The notes under the pieces: model-generated
Seen by the model: only the letters and a program-made list of their open reading frames with translations
Database searches by the model: none
What the model was told of the DNA's origin: nothing
Program-made: the position numbers and the translations under genes
Assembly (NCBI RefSeq): GCF_003675325.1
Contig: NZ_CP033073.1
Span: 1,178,001-1,242,000 of the forward strand
Direction of reading: 5' to 3'
Length of the DNA: 64,000 nucleotides
Source of the DNA: Streptomyces dangxiongensis
Lineage (GTDB): Bacteria > Actinomycetota > Actinomycetes > Streptomycetales > Streptomycetaceae
Shown: in pieces, positions 44,881 through 53,860 of the stretch
How positions within the stretch are numbered: the stretch's first letter is position 1
Layout: the number at the start of each line of letters is the position of its first letter

Positions 44881-45672
44881 ATGCTCACCACCCGTTTCGT
44901 CACCGGCGCCCCCAACTGGATCGACGTGGGCACCCCCGACATCGAAGGTGCCACCTCCTTCTACGGCGCCCTCCTCGGCTGGCGCTTCCGGTCGGCTGGA
45001 CCGGAAGCCGGCGGATACGGCTTCTTCCAGCGGGACGGGAAGACCGTCGCGGGCGGCATGCGGACCGGTCCGGAGCAGGGCCCGCCGGCCTGGACGGTGT
45101 ACTTCCGCAGCGAGGACGCGCAGGCCACCGCCGATGCGGCCGTACGGGCCCACGGCGGCGTACTGTTCCCGCCGACCGACGTGATGGGCCAGGGCCACAT
45201 GGCGGTCCTCGCCGACCAGGCGGGCGTGCCGTTCGGGATCTGGCAGCCCGGGCGGACCGTGGGCGTGGACGCGGCGAACGAGCCGGGCGCGCTGTGCTGG
45301 GTCGAGCTGTACACCCGGGACATCGCGGCAGCGGCGGCCTTCTACCACCAGGTGCTCGGCCTGGAGACCTACGCGGTGCCGTTCCCGGGCGGGACGTACA
45401 CCTGTGTCAATCCGGCCGGGGCCGGGGAGGACGCGATGTTCGGCGGGGTGGTGCCGCTGGCCGACGCCCCCGCCGAGGCGGAGGACGGCCCGTACTGGCT
45501 GCCGTACTTCGAGGTGGAGGACCCGGACGCCGTGGCCGGCCGGGCGGAGCGGCTCGGCGGGAAGGTGCGGATGCCACCCACGACGGTGGACGGCGTGGGC
45601 CGCATGACCAAACTCGCCGACCCGTACGGCGCCCGCTTCGCCGTGATCAGAAGCGCTTCCCCGGAGAGCTGA
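44881..45672 (+). CDS. VOC superfamily protein, tandem glyoxalase/bleomycin-resistance domains
   Basis: 263 aa made of two vicinal-oxygen-chelate domains: 8-125 ([19 protein letters not shown] to FGIWQP) and 135-260 ([12 protein letters not shown] to RFAVIR). The layout matches the CFP-30-like hydroxylase/lyase-type proteins of Streptomyces; the substrate is unknown. ATG 44881 follows GGAGGG. Confidence 0.9.
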   Translation: MLTTRFVTGAPNWIDVGTPDIEGATSFYGALLGWRFRSAGPEAGGYGFFQRDGKTVAGGMRTGPEQGPPAWTVYFRSEDAQATADAAVRAHGGVLFPPTDVMGQGHMAVLADQAGVPFGIWQPGRTVGVDAANEPGALCWVELYTRDIAAAAAFYHQVLGLETYAVPFPGGTYTCVNPAGAGEDAMFGGVVPLADAPAEAEDGPYWLPYFEVEDPDAVAGRAERLGGKVRMPPTTVDGVGRMTKLADPYGARFAVIRSASPES

Positions 45673-45732
45673 CGCCCTGCCACGACAGGGCCGGACCGCG
45701 CTCTTCCGGGCCACGGGGTCGCCGGGCCGGGG

Positions 45733-46842
45733 TCAGGCCGAAGCGCGGCGTATCAGGGTCGTCGGGAGGATGACTCCCGCCGGTGTGGTGTCCCGGGCGT
45801 CGGCAGGAGGCTGCGTGTGGTCCTCCGCCACCGGGTCGTCGCGGTCGCCGGTCAGTCCCTGGAGCAGCAGACGGGCCATCAGGCGGCCCATCTCCTCGAT
45901 GTCCTGGCGGACGGTCGTCAGCGGTGGGTCGGCCTGCTCGGCCACGGGCATCACGTCGTCGAAACCGACCACCGCCACGTCCTCGGGCACGCGCCGGCCG
46001 CTCTCCCGCAGCACCCGCAGCGCGCCGAGCGCGGAGAGGTCGTTGGCGGCGAACACGGCGTCCACGTCCGGGCGTCGGTCGAGCAGGTCACGCATCGCGC
46101 GTTCCCCGCCGGCCGGGGTGAAGTCGCTCTCCACGACGAGCGAGGGATCGTTGCCGCCCAGGGCGTCGGCCATGACGTCCCGGTAGCCGTCGAAGCGGTC
46201 CACCGCAGAGGTCTGGTCCAGTGCGCCGGTGATGTGCGCGATGCGCCGGCGGCCGAGGCCGACGAGGTGCCGTACGGCCGTGCGGGCCCCGCCGCGGTTG
46301 TCGCAGTCGACGTACGCGACGCCCGGCTCCTGCGCCCGGGTGTGGTCGCCCCAGTCGGGCCGGCCGCCGAACACGGTGGGCACGCCGGCCTCGTGGATGA
46401 GGCCGGGCAACGGGTCGTCCAGGTGGAGGGAGAAGACGAGCGCGCCGTCGACATGGCCGCCGGCGAGGTAGCGGGCCACGCGCGCGTGGTCGGCGCGGCC
46501 CTCGGTGAGCAGCAGCACGAGCTGGTTGTCGTGGGCGGTCAGTTCCTTGCTGATGCCGCGCAGTTGGAGGGCGAAGAAGGGGTCGGCGAAGACCCGGGCC
46601 TCGGGTTCGGCGATGACGACGGCGACGGCGTCGTGCCGCCGGGTGACGAGGCTGCGCGCGGCCTGGTTGGGTACGTACCCCAGTTCCTCCACGGCCCGCC
46701 TCACCCGCTCGGCCAGCGGCTTGCGGACCCCGTCCCCGCCGTTGACCACCCGGGACACGGTGGCCCGGGAGACGCCGGCCCGCGCGGCCACGGCCTCCAG
46801 CGTGGGGCGCGACACTGCCTCGGTCACTTCGGGACTCCTCAT
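45733..46842 (-). CDS. LacI family transcriptional regulator
   Basis: 369 aa. An N-terminal LacI HTH (about 13-36, [21 protein letters not shown]) and hinge [13 protein letters not shown] are followed by a periplasmic-binding-protein-like sensor domain ([14 protein letters not shown]). It likely controls a sugar-uptake or glycosidase gene, but none lies adjacent; the alpha-glucosidase of this window is 17 kb away. ATG 46842 is the natural start before the HTH. Confidence 0.92.
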   Translation of the reverse strand: MRSPEVTEAVSRPTLEAVAARAGVSRATVSRVVNGGDGVRKPLAERVRRAVEELGYVPNQAARSLVTRRHDAVAVVIAEPEARVFADPFFALQLRGISKELTAHDNQLVLLLTEGRADHARVARYLAGGHVDGALVFSLHLDDPLPGLIHEAGVPTVFGGRPDWGDHTRAQEPGVAYVDCDNRGGARTAVRHLVGLGRRRIAHITGALDQTSAVDRFDGYRDVMADALGGNDPSLVVESDFTPAGGERAMRDLLDRRPDVDAVFAANDLSALGALRVLRESGRRVPEDVAVVGFDDVMPVAEQADPPLTTVRQDIEEMGRLMARLLLQGLTGDRDDPVAEDHTQPPADARDTTPAGVILPTTLIRRASA

Positions 46843-46927
46843 CGGCGGTTGCCGATCAGGATAGCCGCGGGGCGCCGGACCGGCCGGGGCCGGCAGCGGC
46901 TCGGCCGGCAGGGTGCGGGCCGGCCGG

Positions 46928-47947
46928 TCAGGACGTCGGCTCGTGTCGGGCCCGGCTCGGCTGGACGCGTTTGGGTTCGCCGGGCATCTTCGGGTACTCC
47001 GGCGGGTACGGCAGATCGCCCAGGCCGTGGTCGTGTTCGTCCCTGCGGGCCAGGTCGAGCAGCGCGTCCAGGGAGTAGGCGTGGTCGTCCATGGCGGCGT
47101 GCACGTCGCCGACCTCGGCGAACCGGGCCGGCATGGTGGCCAGGTCGAAGTCGCGGGGGTGGGCGACGCCGACCTCCTCCCAGCGCAGGGGCGCGGAGAC
47201 GGGGGCGTGCGGGCGGGGGCGTACGGAGTAGGCGGAGGCGATGGTGCGGTCGCGGGCCGTCTGGTTGTAGTCCAGGAAGATCCGGCGTCCGCGCTCCTCC
47301 TTCCACCACCTGATGGTCACCTGGTCGGGCATCCGGCGCTCCATCTCCCGGCCGACGGCGATCGCCGCGCGGCGCACCTGGGTGAAGGTCCAGCGGGGTT
47401 CGATGGGCACGAAGACGTGCAGGCCCCGGCCGCCGGAGGTCTTCGGCCAGCCGCGCAGCCCGCCGAACTCCTCCAGCACGGCGCGCAGTTCGTGGGCGGC
47501 GCGGACCGCGTCGTCGTAGTCGGTGCCGGGCTGCGGGTCGAGGTCGATGCGGAGTTCGTCGGGGTGGTCGACGTCGGTGGCGCGCACCGGCCAGGGGTGG
47601 AAGGTGAGCGTGCCGTACTGGGCCGCCCACACCACGGCGGCCTCCTCGGTGGGGCACATCTCGTCGGCGCTGCGCCCGCTGGGGAAGGTGATGTGGGCGG
47701 TCGGGATCCAGTCGGGCATCCCCTTGGGGGCCCGTTTCTGATAGAACCACTCGCCGCCGACGCCGTCCGGATAGCGCTCCAGGGTGGTGGGACGGTTGCG
47801 CAGGGCGCGCAGGATGCCGGGGGCGACGGCCGCGTAGTAGCGGGCGAGGTCCAGCTTCGTGAAGCCCCGCTCCGGGAAGAACACCTTGTCCGGGCTGGAC
47901 AGCCGTACCGTCCGGCCGCCCACCTCGAGTTCCACCGCATCGCCCAT
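46928..47947 (-). CDS. LigD-type primase-polymerase (NHEJ polymerase domain)
   Basis: Stand-alone archaeo-eukaryotic primase-like polymerase of bacterial end joining, 339 aa. It adds nucleotides, preferably ribonucleotides, at broken ends. Metal ligands are in LRIDLDPQPG (the D-x-D pair), and SGGRGLHVFVP gives the conserved His. ATG 47947 was chosen; the frame extends upstream but without similarity. It diverges from an ATP-dependent ligase with 73 bases between, so the usual LigD fusion is split here. Confidence 0.93.
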   Translation of the reverse strand: MGDAVELEVGGRTVRLSSPDKVFFPERGFTKLDLARYYAAVAPGILRALRNRPTTLERYPDGVGGEWFYQKRAPKGMPDWIPTAHITFPSGRSADEMCPTEEAAVVWAAQYGTLTFHPWPVRATDVDHPDELRIDLDPQPGTDYDDAVRAAHELRAVLEEFGGLRGWPKTSGGRGLHVFVPIEPRWTFTQVRRAAIAVGREMERRMPDQVTIRWWKEERGRRIFLDYNQTARDRTIASAYSVRPRPHAPVSAPLRWEEVGVAHPRDFDLATMPARFAEVGDVHAAMDDHAYSLDALLDLARRDEHDHGLGDLPYPPEYPKMPGEPKRVQPSRARHEPTS

Positions 47948-48020
47948 GCGGCCACGGTAGGCGCACCCCGCACGGCGCGCATACCGGGCGGAGCCGGATG
48001 TATGCGCGCAGAATCGATCC

Positions 48021-49097
48021 ATGGATCTGCCCGTCATGCCGCCCGTGAAGCCCATGCTCGCCAAGTCGGTGGCGAAGATCCCGCCGGGGATGCACTACGA
48101 GGCGAAGTGGGACGGGTTCCGCTCGATCGTGTTCCGGGACGGCGCCGAGGTGGAGCTGGGCAGCCGTACCGGAAAGCTGCTGACCAGGTACTTTCCCGAG
48201 CTGGTCGAGGCGCTGCGGGAACGGCTGCCCGAGCGGTGCGTGGTCGACGGGGAGATCGTGATCGCCCGGGACGGCCGGCTGGACTTCGACGCGCTGTCCG
48301 AGCGGATCCATCCGGCGGCGTCCCGGGTGCGGACGCTCGCGGAGCGGACGCCGGCGTCCTTCGTCGCCTTCGACCTGCTGGCCCTGGACGACCACGCCCT
48401 GCTGGACGTGGAGCTGACCGGCCGCCGCGCCCTGCTGGACCGGGCGCTGGCCGGGGCGACCCCGCCGGTGCACCTGGCGCCGGCGACGACCGACATCGAG
48501 GTGGCCCGGCAGTGGTTCGAGCAGTTCGAGGGCGCCGGTCTGGACGGGGTCGTCGCCAAGCCGCTCACCCTGCGCTACCGCCAGGACGAGCGGGCCATGT
48601 TCAAGATCAAGCACGAGCGGACGGCGGATGTGGTGGTGGCCGGGTACCGCTTCCACAAGAGCGGCCCGGTGGTCGGCTCGCTGCTGCTCGGGCTGTACGA
48701 CGACCGGGGCCGGCTCCAGCACGTCGGCGTGTCGGCCGCGTTCCCCATGCGCACCCGCGCCGAACTGGTCGAGGAGCTGGAGCCGTCGCGCATGGACGAC
48801 GTGTCCGCGCACCCCTGGGCCGCCTGGGCGGACGAGACCGCGCACGAGACGGCCCGGCTCCCGGGGGCACCGAGCCGCTGGTCCGGCAAGAAGGACCTGT
48901 CATGGGTGCCGCTGCGGCCGGACCGGGTCGCCGAGGTGGCGTACGACCACATGGAGAACGGGCAGCGGTTCCGGCACACGGCCCGGTTCCGCCGCTGGCG
49001 GCCGGACCGTGTGCCGGAGAGCTGCACCTACGCCCAACTGGAGGAGCCGGTGCGCTACGACCTGGCGGAGATCCTCGGTGAGAAGGACCCTGGTTGA
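48021..49097 (+). CDS. ATP-dependent DNA ligase (LigC/LigD ligase-domain type)
   Basis: 358 aa with adenylation and OB-fold domains only. The AMP-accepting lysine is K29 in EAKWDGFR; later motifs include VVDGEIVIA, FVAFDLLALD, GLDGVVAKP and MFKIKHER. No phosphoesterase or polymerase domain is fused. It pairs with the divergent primase-polymerase gene for non-homologous end joining; Ku is not in this window. CAGAAT a few bases before ATG 48021 suggests a very short leader. Confidence 0.93.
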   Translation: MDLPVMPPVKPMLAKSVAKIPPGMHYEAKWDGFRSIVFRDGAEVELGSRTGKLLTRYFPELVEALRERLPERCVVDGEIVIARDGRLDFDALSERIHPAASRVRTLAERTPASFVAFDLLALDDHALLDVELTGRRALLDRALAGATPPVHLAPATTDIEVARQWFEQFEGAGLDGVVAKPLTLRYRQDERAMFKIKHERTADVVVAGYRFHKSGPVVGSLLLGLYDDRGRLQHVGVSAAFPMRTRAELVEELEPSRMDDVSAHPWAAWADETAHETARLPGAPSRWSGKKDLSWVPLRPDRVAEVAYDHMENGQRFRHTARFRRWRPDRVPESCTYAQLEEPVRYDLAEILGEKDPG

Positions 49098-49103
49098 GCC
49101 GGG

Positions 49104-50294
49104 CTACGGCTGCATGAGGATCTTGACGGCGCCGTCCTGCTTGCGCTGGAACATCTCGTACGCGTGCGGAGCCTGAGACAGCGGCACCCGGTGCGTGGCG
49201 AAGTCGTCCACGCCGAGCGGGTCCGCGTCCGTCAGGTAGGGCATGATCTGGTCGCTCCAGCGGCGCACGTTGGCCTGGCCCATGCGTAGCTGGATCTGCT
49301 TGTCGAAGAGGGTGAGCATCGGCATCGGGTCGGCCATGCCGCCGTAGACGCCGCTGAGCGAGATGGTGCCGCCGCGGCGGACCAGGTCGATGGCCATGTA
49401 GAGGGCGCCGAGCCGGTCGATGCTGAAGCGCTCGGCGAACGGGGCGCTGATCTTGCGCGGCATGAGCGCGACAGCCTGCTGGGCGAGCTTGGCGACGGCG
49501 CTGCCGTGCGCCTCGGTGCCGACGGCGTCGATCACGGCGTCGGGGCCGCGGCCGCCGGTCTCGTCCTTGATGGCGTGGACGAGCGCCTTCTCGTTGTCGA
49601 AGGCCCGGATGTCGTACGTCTCCACGCCGCGCCGGTTCGCCCGCGCGAGGCGCTCGGGCACGAGGTCGACGCCGAACACCCGCTCGGCGCCGCGCGCCTT
49701 GGCGATGCGGCAGGCCATGTCGCCGATCGGGCCGAGGCCGAGGACCGCCAGGGTGCCGCCGGGCGGGACGGCGGCGTACTCGACGGCCTGCCAGGCGGTG
49801 GGCAGCACGTCGGAGAGGTAGACGAACCGGTCGTCGGCGGGCCCCTCGGGCACCTTGATGGGCCCGAACTGCGCCTGCGGCACCCGCAGATACTCGGCCT
49901 GGCCACCAGGAACGGCGCCGTACAGTCGGGTGTAGCCGAACAGGGGGGCGCCCATGCCCTCGCCGGTGACCTGGGTGGTCTCGCACTGGGTGGGCAGCCC
50001 GGTGTCGCACATGAAGCAGTGCCCGCAGGCGATCTGGAAGGGCACCACGACACGGTCGCCGGGCCGCAGGTTGGTCACCTCCGGGCCGACCTCCTCGACG
50101 ATACCCATGGGTTCGTGGCCGAGGATGTCCCCCGGGGTCATGAACGGGGTGAGCACCTCGTACAGGTGCAGGTCAGAGCCGGACAGTCCGGTCGACGTGA
50201 CCCGGATGACGGCGTCCGTGGGTTCCTCGATCCTCGGGTCGGGCACGTCCTCGACCCGTACGTCGCGCTTGCCCTGCCAGGTGACTGCCTTCAT
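49104..50294 (-). CDS. Zinc-dependent alcohol dehydrogenase (MDR, formaldehyde-dehydrogenase-like) with Cys-to-Ser at the catalytic-zinc site
   Basis: Medium-chain dehydrogenase, 396 aa. The structural-zinc lobe is intact (C90, C93, C96, C104). At the catalytic zinc, the usual CGSDLH is SGSDLH (S38), while GHEPMG (H60, E61) remains; the codon is TCC, one base from TGC. The NAD site is LGLGPIGDMA. The insert and tail match glutathione-independent formaldehyde dehydrogenase-like proteins. ATG 50294 has GGGAG. Loss of the cysteine may lower or change activity. Confidence 0.88.
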   Translation of the reverse strand: MKAVTWQGKRDVRVEDVPDPRIEEPTDAVIRVTSTGLSGSDLHLYEVLTPFMTPGDILGHEPMGIVEEVGPEVTNLRPGDRVVVPFQIACGHCFMCDTGLPTQCETTQVTGEGMGAPLFGYTRLYGAVPGGQAEYLRVPQAQFGPIKVPEGPADDRFVYLSDVLPTAWQAVEYAAVPPGGTLAVLGLGPIGDMACRIAKARGAERVFGVDLVPERLARANRRGVETYDIRAFDNEKALVHAIKDETGGRGPDAVIDAVGTEAHGSAVAKLAQQAVALMPRKISAPFAERFSIDRLGALYMAIDLVRRGGTISLSGVYGGMADPMPMLTLFDKQIQLRMGQANVRRWSDQIMPYLTDADPLGVDDFATHRVPLSQAPHAYEMFQRKQDGAVKILMQP

Positions 50295-50467
50295 GCGGTC
50301 GCACTCCCTTGGTCGCGTGTGGCTGCGTCCTGCGTCCCGTGTGCGGTGCCGGCCGGGTACCCACGCCGCTGATGGCGAATCCCGGTCCGTTCCCGTGGGC
50401 GGCCGGGTAGGGCCAGCCGTGAACCGATGAGCGCACAATCGGACAAGACGGACGGGGGTGGCCCACG

Positions 50468-50740
50468 GTGGACACGAGACGCAGGGCCCGCCGGTGGCGC
50501 GCGGCACCGCCTCGGGGGCGCGCGGCACCGACGCCGGCCCTGCTGGCCGTCGCGCTGTCGGCCTCGCTCGCGGCGGGCTGCACCGGCCACGGCCGGGACG
50601 ACGACCACCGCGCCCCGCACCGCATCCCGGCGCCGACCGCGCCCACCGCGGCCGGTTCCCCCCTCGCCGTGAAGATCGACAACGTGCCCGCGGCCCGCCC
50701 CCAGACCGGCCTGGAGGCGGCGGACGTGGTCTACGTGGAC
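50468..50740 (+). pseudogene. 5' fragment of a DUF3048 (YerB-like) lipoprotein gene
   Basis: GTG 50468 with a GGGGGTGG upstream opens a typical lipoprotein: a basic N-terminus, hydrophobic core and lipobox LAAGC at about residue 38. PLAVKIDNVPAARPQTGLEA then matches the first strand and helix of DUF3048. Similarity stops after ADVVYV near 50738, about 90 codons in, where family members continue for another 200 or more residues. The frame stays open only because of antisense GC bias in the neighbouring gene. I read this as a deletion remnant. Confidence 0.6.
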
Positions 50741-50865
50741 GTCACCGATACGCCGCCGACCACTACCGACCCGGTGGGCATGAGCGCCCGGCCCACGGTC
50801 GCCGACGTCTCGCCCGCCGCCGCCACCTCGGGCCGGCCGCCGTGGCCTGTGCCTCGCGTGGCGGG

Positions 50866-53547
50866 TCAGCGGAGTCCGGGGGCCGCTTCCAGGGCCTCGC
50901 GGGCCTGGGTCATCAGGCCCTCCGCGCCACAGGCTCGGGCGAGGTCCAGGCCCCGGTCGAGCTCCGTGGCGGAGCGGGCCGCGATGCCGTACTCGATCCG
51001 GGCCGCCGCGTGCTCGTACTGGCAGGGCGAGGCCTCCAGGCAGGTGACGGCCCGCGCGGCGAGCCGTACCGCCTCCCGGCCCGTCGTCAGGGCGGCGGCA
51101 CAGCGCAGGGCCTCGCCTATCGCGGTGTCGGTGCCGAACCGCTCGGCCTGCCGGCGGGCGTCGGCCGCGAGCCGGGCGGCCCGGGCCGGGTCCTGGCCGG
51201 CGAGGGCCTTGGCGAGGTCGATGGCCCAGGGCGCGAGGACGGGGTTGTGGCCGCCGCGTGAGGCGGCGGTCTTCTCGGCGGCCTCCAGTTCGTCGACGCC
51301 GTCCTCGGTGCGGCCGACGGCGAGCAGCAGCCGGCCGCGCACGGAGCGGATGTCGGGGAGCACGATCGTGGACGGGTACGGCGGCGCGAAGCCGTACTGT
51401 TCGGCTACCGACCAGGCCTCCGCGACGCGGCCCCGGGCCAGCAGGGTGTCGACCAGTCCGCAGACTGCCGACCAGTACAACGGCAGGCGACGGCCGACGC
51501 GTTCGGCCAGGACCAGGGCCTCGCGCAGGGCGGACTCGGCGTCGCGCAGCCTGCCCTGCCTGCGGTAGAGGAGCCCGAGGAAGGCGTTGGCCAGGGAGAG
51601 GTGGCCGCCGCGCCAGCCGGCCGTGGTGTAGACGCGCCGGGCCTCGGTGAACAGGCTCTCGGCGCGGTCCAGCCGGTCGGCGTAGGCATACGCGCTGCCG
51701 AGCATCATCAGCAGCTCCATGCCCCACGCCGGGTCGGTCCAGCCGAGGCCGGGCGCGAGGCGGCCGTTGACGAGTGCGCGGTCGCACAGGGCCACGACCT
51801 CGTCGGCGCTCTCGCCGTGGGTCATCGCGTCGAAGCCGCGCAGGATCAGCAGGGCGCGTTCGGCGTTGTCGCGGCCGGTGCAGGTGCCGGCCAGCTCGGC
51901 CAGGCGCCGGGAGCGGGCCGGGGAGGCGGTCTCGCCGTGGATGCCCTCCCACATGAACTGGAAGGCCTGGAGGCGCATCCGGACGGGCCCCGCGTCGTGC
52001 CGGGCGGCCTCGGCCTCGACCGTGCGGACGGCCTCCTCCAACTGGTCGTTGTGGAGCAGCGCCTGGGAGAGGCGGACGACGGCGTCGACCCGCTCGGTCG
52101 CGTCGAGGCCGCGCATGCCGAGCGCGCTGCGGAGATGGCCGATGGTGACGGCGGGGCTGGTCAGCAGGGTGGCGCAGCCCAGTTCGTACAGGACGTGCGC
52201 GTGCACCTCGGGCAGGGGCGGCTCGCGCAGGGCGCGTTCGAGGCAGCGGCGGGCCGCGTCGGGCGCGCCGACGGCGAGGTGTTCGCGGGCGGCGTCGCGC
52301 AGTTGCTGGACGAGTTCCTCGTCGTCGTCCGGGTGCACCTTCAGCAGGTGCCGGGCGGCCTCGGCGGCGCCGCGGCCCAGTTCGGTGATGATCTGGGCGG
52401 CGACGCCGTGCATGGCGGTGCACACGCCGGGCGGGATGGAGTGGTAGACGGCGGAGGCGATGAGCGGGTGGACGAACTCCAGTTCTCCGTCCTCGCGTTC
52501 GGTGCCGGCGGCCGGGTCGGGCGGGGTGAGGATGCGGGCGTTGCAGAGCAGTGCGGCGCTGTGCCGGGCGATGTCGTCGTTCATGGTGGCGAGGCGGGCG
52601 ACCATGTCGACGGTGATGCCGGTGCCGAGGATGGCGGCGGCCCAGGCGAACCGGGTGGCCTCCAGGCCGAGGGCTTTGAGCCGGTCGACGAGTCCGCCGC
52701 CGCGGGCGCCGCGGTTGAGGGCACGCAGTTCCCCGGCCTGTGCCTCCACCGGCTGGAGTTCGCTGCCCCGCACCTTGGCGAGGAGTTCGACGGTGTCGTA
52801 GGGGTTGCCGTCGGTGACGGCCCAGACCTCGCGGCAGAACGCGTCGTCGGCGTGCCGGCCGAGGGTGGCACGGGTGAGGCCGGCGGTGGCGTCCGGGGTG
52901 AGGGTCCTGAGGTTGCCGACGGTGCGGCCCGCGGCGGCCACCGCGTCGAGATGGCGGGCGCTGTCCCCGCCGGTGGTGTCCGGGCGGCGGGCGACCACGA
53001 CGAGGACGGGCAGGTCGTCCAGGCGTTCGGCGAACGCGGCGAGCCAGCGCAGGGTCTCCTGGTCGGCCCAGTGGGCGTCGTCGAGGAGCAGTACGAGCGG
53101 CCATTCGCGGCGGGCCAGCCGGCGTACCGCCGCGACGAGTCCGTCGCAGACGTACTGCGGGTCGGCGTTGCCCTCCTGCGGGTCGGCTATGCCGAGGGCG
53201 GGGCCGGCGATGTCGTACCAGTCGCCGAGGTACTCACGGGCCTCCTCGGGCAGCAGGGACAGCAGTGCGGGCTGGAGGAGCTGCCGTACCACGTTGAACG
53301 GCACGGACTTCAGGGTCTCGGCGCCGCGCGCGGACCAGACCGTGCAGCCGCGGCGTTCGGCGATGCGACGGGTCTCGGCCAGCAGCGCGGTCTTGCCGAG
53401 CCCCGCCTCGCCCCGGAACACCAGCAGGCTGCCCGCGGACGACCGGTCGGCACAGAGCGCGTCGAGCGCCTGTACGACGGTGGCGATCTCGGTATCCCGC
53501 TCCCACAGGGGCGCCGAGCCGGCCGCCGACGGCCGTCCCTCCGTCAT
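50866..53547 (-). CDS. Large AAA ATPase/TPR regulator of the LuxR (LAL) type, lacking the C-terminal HTH
   Basis: 893 aa. An N-terminal AAA domain has Walker A GEAGLGKTALL and Walker B LVLLLDDAHWAD, followed by about 600 residues of TPR-like helices. LAL regulators of this build normally finish with a LuxR HTH of about 60 residues; here the protein ends at EALEAAPGLR, just where the linker to that HTH would begin. The next bases on this strand do not encode an HTH in any frame I could read. ATG 53547 has GGGGAGG. It may be a truncated regulator or act without DNA binding. Confidence 0.83.
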   Translation of the reverse strand: MTEGRPSAAGSAPLWERDTEIATVVQALDALCADRSSAGSLLVFRGEAGLGKTALLAETRRIAERRGCTVWSARGAETLKSVPFNVVRQLLQPALLSLLPEEAREYLGDWYDIAGPALGIADPQEGNADPQYVCDGLVAAVRRLARREWPLVLLLDDAHWADQETLRWLAAFAERLDDLPVLVVVARRPDTTGGDSARHLDAVAAAGRTVGNLRTLTPDATAGLTRATLGRHADDAFCREVWAVTDGNPYDTVELLAKVRGSELQPVEAQAGELRALNRGARGGGLVDRLKALGLEATRFAWAAAILGTGITVDMVARLATMNDDIARHSAALLCNARILTPPDPAAGTEREDGELEFVHPLIASAVYHSIPPGVCTAMHGVAAQIITELGRGAAEAARHLLKVHPDDDEELVQQLRDAAREHLAVGAPDAARRCLERALREPPLPEVHAHVLYELGCATLLTSPAVTIGHLRSALGMRGLDATERVDAVVRLSQALLHNDQLEEAVRTVEAEAARHDAGPVRMRLQAFQFMWEGIHGETASPARSRRLAELAGTCTGRDNAERALLILRGFDAMTHGESADEVVALCDRALVNGRLAPGLGWTDPAWGMELLMMLGSAYAYADRLDRAESLFTEARRVYTTAGWRGGHLSLANAFLGLLYRRQGRLRDAESALREALVLAERVGRRLPLYWSAVCGLVDTLLARGRVAEAWSVAEQYGFAPPYPSTIVLPDIRSVRGRLLLAVGRTEDGVDELEAAEKTAASRGGHNPVLAPWAIDLAKALAGQDPARAARLAADARRQAERFGTDTAIGEALRCAAALTTGREAVRLAARAVTCLEASPCQYEHAAARIEYGIAARSATELDRGLDLARACGAEGLMTQAREALEAAPGLR

Positions 53548-53860
53548 CCGTTACCTCCCCGGCTCGCCCGAACGACGTACGGAGCACGAGCGTAGTCGTC
53601 CGGCGGGGTGTGTGGTGGCCGGTCCCGGCAGGTGCTGCCCCGCCGGGTGAACGGGGGCGCGGTCCGGCGACGCGAACCCCCGCCCGACCAGCGGACGGGG
53701 CGTCAACGCCGGTGCTCCGGACGGTCCGGGGCGGCGCGGGAGCGGCGGAGCGGACGGACCATGGAGAAATCCCGGGCGGGATGTGCCTTTTCATGGGATT
53801 CATGGGATCGACGGAGAAGACTCTCATCCCACTTTCACCGTTGCCTCATACGGTGGGGGC
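53548..53860. other. 313-base divergent gap; promoter region, no gene seen
   Basis: It contains a short direct repeat CATGGGAT at 53792 and 53801, and a TACGGT 16 bases before the next ATG that may be a -10 element. No coding frame is supported. Confidence 0.4.

Noticed and set aside
50291..53104. A 937-codon minus-strand frame beside the LAL regulator
   Set aside because: Wrong-frame shadow of the regulator, dominated by Arg/Pro/Gly; the real frame has Walker motifs and a strong ribosome binding site at 53547.
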